Shown piece after piece: positions 22,966 through 35,628 of a stretch of DNA of 64,000 nucleotides. Source of the stretch: Pyrus communis (taxonomy: Eukaryota; Streptophyta; Magnoliopsida; Rosales; Rosaceae). The DNA is taken from assembly GCF_963583255.1 (NCBI RefSeq), contig NC_084805.1, forward strand, positions 4,109,060 to 4,173,059. The letters run 5' to 3'. The notes beneath the pieces are model-generated. The model searched no databases, had not been told where the DNA came from, and saw only the letters and a list, made by a program, of their open reading frames with translations. A program made the position numbers and the translations under genes. The number at the start of each line of letters is the position of its first letter. The first letter of the stretch is position 1.

Positions 22966-23450
22966 CGACGCCCCTATAAGCTCCAACCGACGCCGATTGG
23001 CCACATTAACCTACAATCGAGCATCTAAAATAAAGATAGAGACGAGAGGGAGCGACCAGCACGACTCGTCTAGATGGGGGTTTCTCTGTGCTCCTGGTGC
23101 TTCAAAAAGACGATGGAGAAAGAGTCATCGCGAGGGTAGTGGTAGTGGTGAGGTCACTGGGGTGTCACAATTTGGGGCGTTGGGTGCCTTGGGTGTTGCT
23201 GGGAAAAAGACAGGGGGAAAGTAAGTGAGATCCAAGAGGAAAAGAGAGAGTGTGTGTGAGCTGAGAGAGAGTTCAGGAATAAGAAAGAGAAAGAGGGGGT
23301 GGGTTAGGGTGGTGGCACGTGGCAAGCCGAGAAAAAAGGAGAATCTAAAGAGAGGATCCGAATTGGGTAAGGATAGGGGACAAGATCGTCATTTCATAAA
23401 TTGTTAAAATAAAATGTAAATTTACAATTTATTTGGGGGTAGGGTTTCAC
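22966..23450. other. Remnant flank of the chromovirus/solo-LTR site
   Basis: GA-rich, GC-richer DNA with ORFs that show no domain. It contains a gtggcacgtggca motif similar in style to gacacgtggcacg near 9190 in the 2.3-kb solo LTR, so it may be LTR or untranslated sequence of an old gypsy element. No boundary was established. Confidence 0.3.
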
Positions 23451-23892
23451 AGAATTAGCCAATAAAGGGGCACATTTAGTTTGGATAAACAACACTGCTT
23501 CGAGACCGACTGGTTATTTATCCAAGTGTCGGTCAACAAGGATTTCCGAGTCCTTGTTGGTAGAGGTCATCTCATCAGCCTTCTCAGAGAAGTGAGGTGT
23601 TACTAGGTTACTACATTCGGTACATTAAAAGCTGAATTTGATATTGAACTTCGCAAAACTAGCAACCTTGTCTTTAGGCTCTAGAACCCGAAGGCCGAGA
23701 TGTGTTCCTTCCTCGGCTGCAATTGCGAGATCAAGAAGTCATCAGCATGCCCAACACCACATCAACATATTTTACTCCTCAACCAAACTCGGCTGACAAG
23801 TTGGCACGCCCCGCATTCGACCGAATGACGTAGTTAGCTTTAATTACTCAGCATATATGCCACGTAGGCTAGGTGGTTTTTAAGGTCAACAT
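23451..23892 (+). mobile_element. Probable 5' LTR (3' part) of the Tat element
   Basis: Non-coding sequence directly upstream of a PBS-like site, ending ...taaggtcaaca. The left LTR boundary was not resolved. Its partner 3' LTR would lie beyond the inserted Athila element and outside the window, so the two cannot be compared. Confidence 0.4.
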
Positions 23893-23910
23893 TTTGGCAC
23901 ACCCAGTGCT
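23893..23910 (+). promoter_or_regulatory. Candidate primer-binding site of the Tat element
   Basis: tttggcacacccagtgct follows the presumed LTR end. Sites starting TTTGGCAC/TGGCAC immediately after the LTR are usual in Tat-lineage elements. The donor tRNA was not identified. Confidence 0.4.
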
Positions 23911-24147
23911 AAAGCTACAAAGTTCATGACAATTAAAACACGATCAATAAAAAAGAAAACAACTATGGGCAAGTCAACTACCAGTATATAACTTATAGTT
24001 TAAAGTCCAGTACAAAGTAACTTGTCGTAGGTGCAGGATCCTCCTATTGCCATGACACCTGAAGCCATAGGTACGGTGCACTGAGAAAAGGAAATTAATC
24101 TCAGCGGTCAGAGTCATGATGCCGTAGTCTTCACCCAAACTACCAAG

Positions 24148-25582
24148 ATGGCAAAATATGGTTTTATTGAAGGTTTGGTGAAGGATTGCAATGATGACGA
24201 AGAGATCTCTGGTCCACCATCTAAATCTTTCCTTCGGGGACAATTGGAAGAACAATCTTTGCAGTTTAAGCAATTGTTTCGCCGAGAGATAAAAAGCGTA
24301 CTTGAAGAAGTACATGATAATAGTGCTTCAAATAATAAGTTGCTCGAAATTCTAGTTAACAAAGCTCATAAGAATGAGCTAGTCAATCAACCCAAGCAGC
24401 GATTTATCAAGAATGTTCATTTGGGAAAAAAAAGGTTGCCGCAGATACTGGTTGAGATAGAACTTACTCGGCCTTGGATAATTGACCTTGAGAAAACATA
24501 CGGTGTACTAAACACCAGTTAGGCCGAATTCGGCCAAAGAATAGAAGCAGCACTAGTGGATATGGTTGAATCCAAAATTTATTCATCCATATCCAACCTT
24601 TGTAGAAATGTTTGAACATCCTTGAGGATTCAAGATCCCAGATTTCAGTCTCTTCACTGGGGAATCGTCGTTGTCCTCATTAGAACATGTGGCCATATTC
24701 ACTGCCCAGTGTGGAGATGTCAATAGTGATTTTTATAAACTACGACTGTTTAATTCCTCATTCACAGGCGCATCGTTTGCATGGTACATTAACCTTCCAC
24801 CAAACTCTATACAAAATTAGGATGAGCTAGCTGAAAAATTCTACGAACAATTTTATCAGCCAGGGATGGAAGTGTCAATCAACCAAGGTGGAATTTGTTA
24901 GGCTTGCCTAAAATGGCCTAGCTGTAGAGTACAAGAAGAAATTCTTAGGGGCAAACTTTCGAGATATGTATGAGTTGGCTTAACATGTCAAGCAATATGA
25001 TTATCTGTTCAAAGAGGAAAAGATCTCGAAAACTCCGACCCGTGGGACAATCTATAAGAACCCAACTGTAAGATTTACATCAGCCAGGGGTGACGAGTCC
25101 CAATATGTCAGCATAGACGCGGCCGAGATAGTGATTGACAAACATTATGTATGCAAGGCACTGGCTCATGCTAGTTTTAATGATGTCAAAACGCATTCGG
25201 CCTCTATTGAAGTAGTCATCAAAACATCAAAGGTATATACCTTTGACATTACCATGGCTGATGCTATCTTTGACTAGCTACTACTTGCAAAAGTCATCAA
25301 GCTTCGACCAGGGCATGCCATTCCTAAGGCCGAAGATTTAAAAGGGAAAACATATTGCAAGTATCACAACTCAAACAAGCACACGACAAACAATTGCATC
25401 GTCCGTGATGCTAATCAAAGTTGGATCGATAATAACAAACTGAAGTTCCCAGAAAAGACACAAATGTTGGTCGATGCTGATCATTTTCCTTCGGCAACAA
25501 TATGCATGGTGGACGCCCATTTACCGAAGAATAAGAGAAAAGGAAAGGCCGAGTACATCGCGACTTACTATGTTCCAAAATA
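24148..25582 (+). pseudogene. Tat-lineage Ty3/gypsy gag, decayed
   Basis: The first readable piece (24148-24522) is a Lys/Glu-rich region. Further frames give a capsid-like part (FNSSFTGASFAWYINLPP, near 24750-24800) and a C-terminal zinc-binding segment CKYHNSNKHTTNNC followed by LKFPEK (about 25360-25455). That CxxH-type segment with LKFPEK is characteristic of Tat-group gag proteins. Stops occur at several places (for example near 24820, 24897, 24985 and 25276) and the frame is interrupted, so no particle protein could be made. It is continuous with PR, RT, RNase H and INT pieces downstream, which fixes orientation and lineage. Confidence 0.75.
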
Positions 25583-26120
25583 GAATCCTCTGCCCGCCTA
25601 AAAATCGATTTTTCAACCGAGAACGACCCCCTTAGTTTCTTCTCGAATCCAGTATATGCCGAGCCAATGTCTGACTCCATTTCTAATGAGTCTGAGAGCC
25701 TAATAGTCTTATGTAGTAGGTGCCAATCAGAACCAGCTCGGCTCGGCTCGAGACATCACCAGTAAAGGGTTTTTGATAGACTCGACATTTAACAACAGAG
25801 TTACCAACAACATTCAAATAGATGGTGTCTTGATTTCGATTGGCCATTTTTTTGATAAGGATTACTATGTACATAACTTTGGAAATTCAAGTTCATCCAC
25901 GACTCAGTGAACTTTCAAACCACCTGAGCCACGTGATCATCGATGGTATTGTTACAATCTTCCTGTCAACGCATATATTATTCTGTCTAAATCCTAGAAA
26001 CGTCATCGACAAAAGATGGATTGCATGACCCGTAGGTGAGTGGCTCAGGAAGTTTCAGTCACGAAATGGCAGCCTAAAGAAATGGCAAAAAAGAAGGATA
26101 ATCTATAACCTTCGACAATC

Positions 26121-27369
26121 ATGATTGAGTTGCTTCAAGGGAAGAAGGTCATTGATCGTGATTTTGAAACCAAGATACAAGAATCTCATAAACGTATCAA
26201 GCTTCTTCTTTGGCCTGGGGAAATGAAAGCTCCCATTGAGAATTTTAGGAAGGAGGCCGAGAGCAAACTCCTTCCACTACCACCACAGGAACCATTGATT
26301 AAAGTCAGACGAAATCGCCATCCATCGTTTTTCGGCGAGGCTTTAGAATGCATGCGGGAATTTCATAAGAAGAATTCAACAAACAACTTGTATGGCCTCC
26401 CAAAGGCATGTCAGGAGTCTCTTGACTTAGCTTTGACTGGCCCCAATGCTGAACTAATTATCCAAAAATGGTCAGATTTAGGAATGAAGGTCAGATTCCA
26501 ACACATTCACGAACCCAATGTTCTCGGCTTTAACGTTGACCTATACGTTGATCTAGATCCTCCAGACCTCTTATTCTCTTTAGATGATCTGTAATATTTA
26601 CAGTATCATTTTGAGGTTTTTTCGGCTGTGTCCTTGTTCGGCCTCACGGCCGACAAGATAGAGCGAGTTAAAAAGTTGGATGCTTACTTGGATACATGAG
26701 ATGCTTACGTCGCGTATCAGGAGTGGGTCACAAGGCTTTGCAAACACAAGATCAAGTCCGGTGACAATGGAACCAGTTGCCGATGCCGAAGATGAAACGA
26801 CCACACCAGGTACCCCAGGTGCACACCTTTTGCCTTTGGTAGAAGACAACGTCGTTAGGGTAACCACTTATCAAGATGTTTTGCCAGAAGATGCAAAAGA
26901 CGAGGATTGCGACCCAATAGGACCCTCAGTCCTCGACAACATAGAAATTAGCATGGTTCATGCCTTATTTATGGAATTGTAGCCAACCACGTCCCAACCA
27001 AGTTTTTTGGATGGTGATGTGGTTACCGAAGAAACAACGCCAATCGAGTTCATGACTACTGAAGAGGCTGAACCGATTGGCAAAGAAGACAAGCTAAGGG
27101 TAGCCTTAGTTGAGCTCTTTCCCCATTCCTCAGTTGTCAACCTCCACCATTTGAAGCCATTGTATGTGATGGCCTATATCAAGGGATATCCAATATCCAA
27201 AGTTTTCGTTGATTGTGGAACAACGATCAATATTATGCCCGCTTCCATCATGAAAGCTTTGCACCGTTCCAAAGACGAGCTCATTCCATTTGGCGTAACT
27301 ATTAGTTTTGTCAGCAATAAGTCCCAGACTAAAGGAGTACTCCCTTTGGAAGTCAATATCGCAGGTTGA
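26121..27369 (+). pseudogene. Tat gag-pol spacer and aspartic protease, decayed
   Basis: 26121-26594 is a 157-residue spacer segment and 26680-26982 an acidic low-complexity linker. 27007-27369 carries the retropepsin: VNLHHLKPLYVMAYIKGYPI, then VFVDCGTTINIMP, then GVLPLEVNIAG. The active-site triplet expected as D-(S/T/N)-G is D-C-G here. Stops separate the pieces. Plant Tat elements have this order (gag, long spacer, PR) before RT. Confidence 0.7.
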
Positions 27370-27979
27370 AACCACATAACCGTGTTTTTTTTATAGTTAA
27401 CTAAGACCGAGTACAATGCTTTGCTCAATCGTGACTAAATCCACCAGACTGGTTATATCCCTTCTTCACTATACCAAATCTTTATTTTTGGGTTTATCCA
27501 GCCGATAATCAATTGTTCAAGGCTAACATGATTGATGCCCAATAATATGATGACCAGGTCGGCTACATCATTTTACAAGGTTTTAACGAAGAAGTCAAAC
27601 TGACCAGAATCTTTGTCTAGAAAGTAATCAAGGTTGGCATCGAGACCATCCAGCAGGATTCGGATTGGCTAACTTAGCTGATTGTCCTGATGACTGACGC
27701 AACACAACGGGACGAACGAAGGTCCGATTTCATCTATAATGGAACGACTACTGGGCCACTGGTATACTATTTCCAAGAAGTCGAATTCTAGTGTGAACTT
27801 AATAGAGTTCTTTGCCGAAGGGGATAACGACCTCGAGCTGTCATTTGACAAAACTAAGGCTGCACCGGCTGAACTTGTAGATAATCGGCCTGAAGTTAAA
27901 CATTTTTCAGAAGAAATAAATGTTGGTATAGCTGACGAACCTCAGCCTTTATTTATTAGTGCTTTGTTGCCTTAGCCTA

Positions 27980-29260
27980 TGAAAGGTAAACTTTGTAAAT
28001 TACTTGAGGAATTTAAAGATTGTTTTGCTTAGAGCTACCATGAGATGCCTGGCTTTGATTACATGAGTTACGCATCAAACCCGATTATAAACTTTTCCGC
28101 CAACCCCTACACTGATTCTCGACCGAAGTTCAACTCGGAATAAAAGATGAACTTGTTCAGCTTTTGAAAGCTGACTTTATTCGGATAGTTCGATACATTG
28201 AATGGTTGGTAAATATTGTCCCAGTCTTAAAAAATAGTGGTGCCTTGCACATCTGCATTGATTTTCGTAATCTGAATATGGTAGCCCTTAAGGGTGAGTA
28301 CCTAATGTAGATTTCAAATTTATTAATTGACGTGCTGTGGCAAACCATGAAATCTTATCTTTTATAGACGACCATGCTTGCTACAATCAAATTTTTATCG
28401 CCAAGGCTGACATCCATAAAACTTCATTTCAATGCCCTAGGGCACTAGGGACTTACGAATAGGTCGTCATGCCTTTCGAACGTAAGAACGCTAGTGCCAC
28501 ATACCAACATGCGATGAATACCATTTTCCACAACATGATTGGCAAAATTGTTGAAGTATACATCGACGATGTCGTAGTCAAGTCCAAATGCTGCCGAACA
28601 TATTTTGAGGATCTTCAACAGACTTTTCTTTGTATGCGCCAACATAAACTCAAAATGAACCCTTGGAGTATTTGCAAGAAACTTCTTAGGTTTCTTTATG
28701 CATCATTAAGGCATCGAGATAGATAAAACTAAGGCTCATACGATCATCAATGTTCCACCCCTAACAACCAAAAAGCAGTTACAATCCTTGCTTGACAAGA
28801 TCAACTTCATTCACTAATTTATTTCCAACTCAGCGGGCAAAATAAAGGCTTTTTCCACATTCCTCAAACTCAAGGATTCTGACCGATTCGAATGGTAAGA
28901 AGAACATCAAGACGCCTTTACATAAATCAAGCTCTCCCTCACTAGCCCTTATGTTCTTACGCCACCTTAGCATGGCAGAGCACTCAAGTTATATATCTCG
29001 GTTGCCGAAGAATCCATTGGTTGTCTTCTTAACAAGATAATGAAACCGGTAGGAAACATGTCATTTTTTACCTCAGCCAAAATCTTAACTTGGTTGAGAT
29101 AAATTATTCAGCCGTCAAGAAGCTTTGCTTGACTTTATTCTTTACCACATCCAAACTCAGGCATTACATGCTCCATTTCGTTACTAAAGTCATTTCCCAA
29201 ACGTATGTTTTTCGATATATGCTCACTTGCCCGATAGTCAAAGGTTGAATTGGGAAATGG
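27980..29260 (+). pseudogene. Tat reverse transcriptase and RNase H, decayed
   Basis: RT motifs are spread over several frames: LHICIDFRNLN (about 28246-28280), a D-D-H-A-C-Y-N-Q segment (about 28365-28390), then 28469-28726 with VEVYIDDVVVKSK, in which YIDD is the catalytic box. An RNase H connection region is visible near 28910-29030 (HGRALKLYISVAEESIGCLL). Many stops and frame changes make it non-functional. The order RT, RNase H, then a second RNase H (next entry) is diagnostic of Tat elements. Confidence 0.75.
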
Positions 29261-29263
29261 ACA

Positions 29264-29815
29264 ATGACGTTATCTGAATTTAGTTTGCAATACATACCTC
29301 AAAAAGCCGTTAAAGGTGAGTCTCTGGCTAATTTTTTAGCGCAACATCCTTCTCCATACAACTTTAGGGGTAATGACGTCAAGATTGGCATGGTATTGAC
29401 GCGTGATAATTTTTGGATGATGTATTTCAACGGCTCTAATACTATGACCTCGGCCAGTGTCAGCATTCTCATCCAATCACCTAACCACTACATATGGTAT
29501 TTTTCTATCAAGTTAGATTTTGATTTTACCAATAATCAGGCTGAGTACGAAGTCGTTGTCATGGGCCTTAACATTCTTCACGACTTGAAGGCAGGCCGCG
29601 TACTTGTCTTTGGCAATTCAGAACGTGTGATTAACCAGCTCAATGAGATTTTTTGTTGCATGAGTTGTACTCTGGCGTCATATCATATGGTCTCTAGCTA
29701 TTTGGCCAAATCATTTGTAGGCATCACATTCAAACATATCTCTCGAATTCAGAATACTGATGCAAATAAGTTGGCTCAAATAGCTTCTGGAGAACAACTG
29801 GTGGGGGTGAGGTAG
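29264..29815 (+). pseudogene. Second, archaeal-type RNase H (aRNH) of the Tat element
   Basis: A 183-residue uninterrupted reading frame carries the extra RNase H that marks Tat-group elements: MMYFNGSN, KLDFDFTNNQAEYE and VFGNSERVINQL. The catalytic glutamate (QAEYE) is kept. The two aspartates expected in the D-G-S and G-D-S motifs are both Asn, so the enzyme is very likely inactive. Both changes fit G-to-A mutation on this strand (C-to-T on the other), as expected after cytosine methylation. The C-terminal ISRIQNTDANKLAQIAS region is typical of this domain. Confidence 0.75.
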
Positions 29816-29829
29816 GATGAGTTATACTA

Positions 29830-31187
29830 ATTGATCAGGGCCTATACCCAGTCTTGGTTAATCAACAAGCTTTCAAATTGGACAACGTAATCAGAACACG
29901 ATTTATGTCTTTGCCTTCATTACTCGAATATGAGGCTTCTGCAGACATCTGTGTGGTTGAAACATTATCAAAGGATTGAAGAAAATCGATTACACGATAC
30001 CTTGATGACCCCAATGGTAAGCACGAATGCAAGACAAGAGTACATGCTACAAATTATATGACGTATCAAAATTATTGTGTCTCGGCCCAGGAGAGGCCGC
30101 TCAGGCCATTACGAAGGTGTATGAAGGAATATGCGATGCTGATCAATCTGGTCGCAAAATGCATTGGTTGCTCTGCCAACACAGATATTTCTGGCCTAGT
30201 ATTTTAAAAGATTGCATAGAGTATGGATGAAGTTGCTCACAATGTGAAATCCATGGACCTATCTAGAGAGTCCCGACCAAATTGCTTCACTCGATCACCA
30301 AACCATGGCCTTTCAAAGTGTGGGCCATGGATGTAATTGGCAAAATCACGCCATCGTCTAGATTAGTGAAACATACGTGGATATTAGTAGCAATTGATTA
30401 CTTCACCAAGTGGGTTGAAGCGAAATCAAATGTCGAATTAACACCAAATATGTTTGCAATTTAGTAGAAGAACACATTGTAAAAGGATTCGGCGTCCCAA
30501 AAACGATCATCACAGACAACGAGACAATTTTCACAGCCGATAAATTTAAAGATTATACTACGGGTTTAAGAATTCGGCTTTAATAGTCCACGTCGTATTA
30601 TCCATAGGCGAATGGGCAAGCTAAAGTAAGCAACAAAGTTTTAATCGGTATTATCGAAAAAATGGTGAAGGAAAAACTGGGTATGTGGCATTTAAGGTTA
30701 AATGAGGCATTATGGGCATATCAAACTTCACTTCGGTCAGCAATAGGGACGACTCCATATGCCTTAATTTATGGGCACGATGCGATGTTGCCGGTCGAGT
30801 TGAGTATAAACTCATTGCAAATAATCGAACAAATTAGTATGTTCAGTGCTGAGTATAGTCAAGCAATGAGGCAAGATTTAGAAGATTTAGAAGAGGCTCG
30901 ACTAGATGCTTATAACCTGCTTATAGCACAGAAAAAAATTGTCGAACGAGCTTACAATCAACGAGTCAAGCAATTAAAAGATGTTTGGCGAAGGTGATTT
31001 AGTTTGGAAAACGGTGTTGCCAGTAAAGATCAAGGATCCTAGATTCAAAAAATGGTCGTCGAATTGGAAATGACCATTTATCATTCACAAAGTTCTCGGC
31101 AAAGGGGCATACCATCTCAAGGATCAAACGGGTTTAATACATAAGTTGCCAATCAATGGGAAGTTCTTAAAAAGTATTATCTAGTTA
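29830..31187 (+). pseudogene. Tat integrase, decayed
   Basis: 30027-30230 holds the N-terminal zinc-binding part (YFWPSILKDCIEYG preceded by His-containing DQSGRKMHWLL). 30282-30464 contains the first part of the core (WAMDVIGKITPSS...DYFTKWVEAK). 30662-30997 contains the core end and post-core region (WAYQTSLRSAIGTTPYALIYG, MLPVEL). The C-terminal part continues in another frame to about 31187 (LKDQTGL...LKKYY), with no chromodomain. Stops at about 30462 and later, plus frameshifts, inactivate it. Confidence 0.75.
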
Positions 31188-31486
31188 CTTAGGAGATGTA
31201 AGATTAAGAAATATTTCATTAAGTAAAAAAAAAATATATATGTATACATAAGTCAACCGGCCCACAAGTCAGCACTGGGAATATAATCTATGGGGTCGAG
31301 GAAAGATTCAAGTGTGGCTTTTAGCTCTAGCCATTTTACTTACCCCACAGTGATCTCGGCTTGCTGAGTCCTTTTGTCAGCCTTCAGTGTTTGTATCCGT
31401 TTTACACTAGCCACATACTCTTTCAGCCGAGGTTTGTTTACCTCAAAATCCTTCTCGAGCTCAGAGGCAATGGCATACCTTTTGGA
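31188..31486. other. Gap between Tat pol and the antisense gene
   Basis: Short non-coding interval between the convergent ends of plus-strand pol and the minus-strand gene, with an A/T-rich tract near 31225-31245. The frame on the minus side just before 31487 still shows coiled-coil-like sequence after a stop, so the antisense protein may once have ended nearer 31350. Confidence 0.4.
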
Positions 31487-34043
31487 TTAAAGTTTAGCAA
31501 TCTGATGATCAAGGTCAGCCATTTTCTCTTTCTTTGCCTTCATTGCCTCAAGCTCTAGTAAGATGGCTTCTTGAGTGGTTGTTGCAACCCTTAGGTCTTC
31601 GTCGACTTGCAGAGCTTTCTCAAAAATATCAAAGTATAGCTGATTTATCTCCAAAATGGTCGTTAGATGAACAACGTTTTCATTGCTCACCAGATCATCA
31701 ACTATAAGAATGTTCAAACACTCTCCCACAGAGTCGTGGCCTTTGTTATGAAGAGCTTGCAAGGCTGAAAAGGATAGAGTATTTTGAAGCTTGGTCAGAG
31801 CGTTGGACTTGGCCAAGGCTACAAAAATACCAGTTATCCTGGATGTGCAGGCAAAATAGGCATTGAGCTCGACCTCCTATGAAGGCTGCACAAAAAGAAG
31901 GGTCAAACAAGCAGAATCTAAAGGAAAAGATGACAAGAGAAGTTGTTTTAGACCTGTCGATAAGTGACTTCAGCCATATCTTCTGGGCTGTTGGTCAAGC
32001 CAAGAGAACTTAATGGCCTGGCTGTATGAAGGTTATCTATGTTTGATGGCCATCTAGGCAGCCATGAAATATAGACAACACCCTTCGGCGCATAAATTTT
32101 TTGATGGAATAATCGACTGGGCACTTGGCAGTTGACAGTTGTTTTTTGGTTTAGCATTTTAGGGCCAAATTCAGAATCAAAATAAAGAACTTACAAAGAC
32201 AGAGGTGACGTCTTGTGCAAGGATACCGAGATTTTGGTCTTGAGGATCAACCAGTGTCTCCGCAGTTGCTTCTTCCCCTTCAAAAGCTGCTGGTTCAACG
32301 GCTGGCCTCTCAACAGCTGCCTCAGGTTAACATGATTAAGGGCCTCGACCAATAGTTAGATTTCACCCTGGTCAGGATTAGGTGTAGAGGATATGACACT
32401 GTTGCCTTTGTCCATGGGCAAGGGAGCTTCATTTGTTTGCTCAGCCGGTCGAGGATGCCTCACCAGCGGGATTATCTCACTATCGTTTTCCTGATAACAT
32501 AAGAAGATTATATACCAACCAAAGATATTTTAGTTTTAAGGAAAGAGGATGCATTGGAAACTTTGTACCTTTTCTAAAATATTCAACGCTGGAATAATTT
32601 TTGGATTAGATGAGGGAGTTACTTCGGCCAAGACCGTGGTCGCCTGTTCCAGAATAATAGGTTTTGGGCCAGCATCCACAACGTCGAAAGAATGAATGAT
32701 TGAAGTTTAAGCCACAAACCTCTCGATAAATGGAGCGACGACTGGTTCAGCCACAGTAATAGCCTGCACCATAGGTTGAATTGATGTCGTCTGATCGACA
32801 CTTGGGGCCGATGACTTTTGCAGTGCCCCTATTGGGACCTCGATGCTAAGGATGGGACGAGGAGCAGTGAGAGTTGAAGTTCGCGTTTCTTGGCTAAAAA
32901 TGACAAGAATCTCACATTCTCTCTTCTTGGCTTTCTTTTTTATGCACTTCATGGCCCGAACGACATCATCAGTCGCCTCGGTTGAAGGAGGAGGCCGTTT
33001 GCCCACCATTATTGACACAACAATAGTGTTTGCTATAGTTAAGGTAGTCGAAGTTATCTTTGGAGAAGGGTCCGTAACAGCAACAGCCTTGATCAAATGA
33101 GGATCAAGCTTTTTTCTAGCTGTAACCATCGTGACTACCTCATCCTGTTTTATCGAGCAACCACCTGGAAAAACTAATTCGGGGTCAGGATGAAGATATT
33201 TAGTTAAAAAGTATATATTTGTAAAACACAAAATAAGAGTACCTTGAGCTGCGTCTTTGGTTTTTAGGGCAAAAGTTTTCTTTGGTCGACCGCCGAAGAT
33301 TTTCTTTTTAATTTCCTTGGTTAATGTGCTGAAGAAATCTTTTGTGTAGATATCCCACCAGTTGGCAAAGGTATTGGTGCTGTGAGTTTCAGAGGCATTC
33401 GGCAGAAGACGGAATTTGGCGCATCGTTCTTGAAAATCTTGCTCCACTTCTTCACATTCCCTTTCCGAGGATCCAGAGGGTCGTTCTCGACTCAGAAATG
33501 AACGAGAGGTGAGTAGAGGCACGAGACAGCCCTGGAGATAACCTAGTTGTCGAGCTACAAAATGGGGATGGTAGACTTCCCAACTAGCTTGCCGAGCATC
33601 ACAACCGAAAGGAAAGTCATGAGCCACCATGAACGATCCCCAGGTCTGCCGAAGATCGTTGTCTTCTATTCCCTCCTATACAGATATGGGAAGTTTGATA
33701 GAGGATGGATAGTCTCTTTGACGACAGATTAGGAATTCGTCATTGGTAAGTTCGTCTAGGCATATTTAAAAATCTCTTCGGCCAAGTGAGTCGGGTTTGG
33801 GCGAGAAGCCAATTGAAAACCCATCACTTCAAACGAATCAAAGTTGAAGTTCTCTGGCTTTAGGATAGCAAAATAAACTTGTAACATAGATCTAACTATG
33901 TATTCCCACTGCCCTGACAATTGAAACACCCAAAGTGGGTTGTTTTGGTGCGGGTCTATCTTCCTAATAGTTGCTTCGGCCAAACGTCGTGTGAGGTTGG
34001 CAAGGATGGCGGGACTAAGAGCTAGAGTGTGACCGCTAGCTGG
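31487..34043 (-). pseudogene. Antisense, intron-bearing gene of the Tat element (plant-mobile-domain-like)
   Basis: Minus-strand pieces 33756-34043, 32707-33630, 31948-32157 and 31487-31816 read as one protein opposite to gag-pol. The N-terminal part (LSPAILANLTRRLAEATI, WVFQLSGQW) and the next piece (NTFANWWDIYTKDFF) resemble the aminotransferase-like plant mobile domain. Then come a Lys-rich low-complexity linker and a C-terminal coiled coil (LLELEAMKAKKEKMADLDHQIAKL, in two parts). Splice-like signals fit introns at about 33172-33243 (gtactc...ttccag), 32493-32567 (gtacaa...atcag) and 31891-31953. Frame breaks outside these mark decay. Tat elements such as Grande and Retand are known for extra antisense ORFs; this fits that class. 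The 5' end is cut by the Athila LTR at 34044. Confidence 0.65.
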
Positions 34044-35611
34044 TGTAAACTTGAAAATGCACAAGAATGTCGGAATATAATGGCTTACAAGTCCAAGTGT
34101 CGTTCCCACAAAGATTCTTATTCAATCTATATTTGATAACCTAAAGAAAATCTAATTAAACAAACACCAATTAGACTTAATCTAAACTAAAGATTTCAAT
34201 CAAATTGTAAAGAATTGTTTTAAATATTTTATTTTGAAGCAAACAAAAACAATATAAAAAGAAAAATAAACAGAAAGTACTATGAAATGATAATGTTGAA
34301 AGTTGAGATTTGACAAACAATGGTGAAAGTCTAGGGATTCAGAATCAACCACAAAGAATCTAGTTTAGGTTTCAATGCATTCAACGGATCTTTCGATTCT
34401 TTAGATGATAATTCCCGTATCTAAGTCCTTATTAGGCACATTAGACCATAGTTTTCCTTAAGCGAATGATTCTCTCCTAGTTCAGGCAGAGGCCGTATAT
34501 CCTAACATGCAGTCTATCCTGGTTAAGGCATAAATTTAACAAGTAAGACTCTTTATGCTCTAGAAAACAAGAGAACTTATTCTTTGTCAAGCAATAATGT
34601 AATTTACCACACTTAACCACAAGAAGCTAATTGACTTATATTGCTAGTTTAGCCTCAAATTTATCTTCCAATCTTACTAGATGCAAAGTCCTAAGGTGAT
34701 TAATCAGAGAACTCAAACAAAAAGTAACAATTCAAATAGTGATTAAGCATTCATATGAAAGAAACTAGAAATCCAATGAATAACATTAAAAACCATAAGC
34801 ATCATGCTAAGGCATCATCCTCACCCTAGAAACAGAGTTTAGTTACTCATAGAATACGAAAACATAATTAAAAATCTTAAAAACATGAAAAACTTCCGAA
34901 CGATGAAAATGGATAAGAAAGATGGTTGGTGGGTGCGACCTCTCCTTTTTTTCCTTAGACTCCAAAATCACGTTTCCCCCAAACCTAATCTCCAAAAGTC
35001 CTTCTTTTGTCTTCCTTCTTTTTCTCTTGAATAAATGCTGAAATCCTTACTTGAACAGGACTCATTAATTCTCTTCTTACTTGGATTGGTATATTGATGA
35101 TGTGGCACACCAAACTAGTGAATATATTAACTATGAACCTTTTAGGATAGTCTTGAACTCTTCTAATAGCTCTCCTTTTGCTCTGAACGTTTCCTTTTAT
35201 TAAATTTTGTAAATTTGAAATGTTTTTACAAATCCTGCGTAAGCATTGCTAGCAGACATCTGGCACAAGAATCACTATAACGTCTTCTAGGAAACTCGGA
35301 ATCACGAAACTGTAAATTCTTCTGGAAGGTAACTTCCATATCTTTCCAATGGTACAAGGCTCAGCAACTGGTTCATTCAGAGGAAGTACATTTTAATCCG
35401 TAAAGTTGGCTGATCTGCACAAACAGCTTCTGCTTCCAGCATGCTAAACTCATTTCTATCGCAAAAGTGCTCTTTTTTCCTTCTTTCTTCATCTTCACTC
35501 TTTAAATCTAAGAAAAACATAAAACTAAGTGAAACAAATTAAATCCACTCAAAAACATAACAAGAATCTAAACTAAAGGGCTTGAAAATGTATGCAATTA
35601 TGGTTATATCA
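34044..35611 (-). repeat. 3' LTR of the Athila element
   Basis: On the minus strand it runs from TGATATAACCATAATTGC (right end, 35611) to ...TTTCAAGTTTACA (left end, 34044), giving TG...CA ends and 1568 bp. It is bounded on the right by the polypurine tract and on the left by the interrupted Tat antisense gene. Confidence 0.8.
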
Positions 35612-35628
35612 AATACTCCCAAACTTAG
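35612..35628 (-). promoter_or_regulatory. Polypurine tract of the Athila element
   Basis: On the minus strand ctaagtttgggagtatt directly precedes the LTR start TGATA. Element B has ctaagtgtgggggtatt in exactly the same position (50456-50472). Confidence 0.8.

Noticed and set aside
22940..23407. ORFs on both strands after solo LTR A
   Set aside because: Arise from a GA-rich tract; the first begins inside the LTR, and no domain is present.
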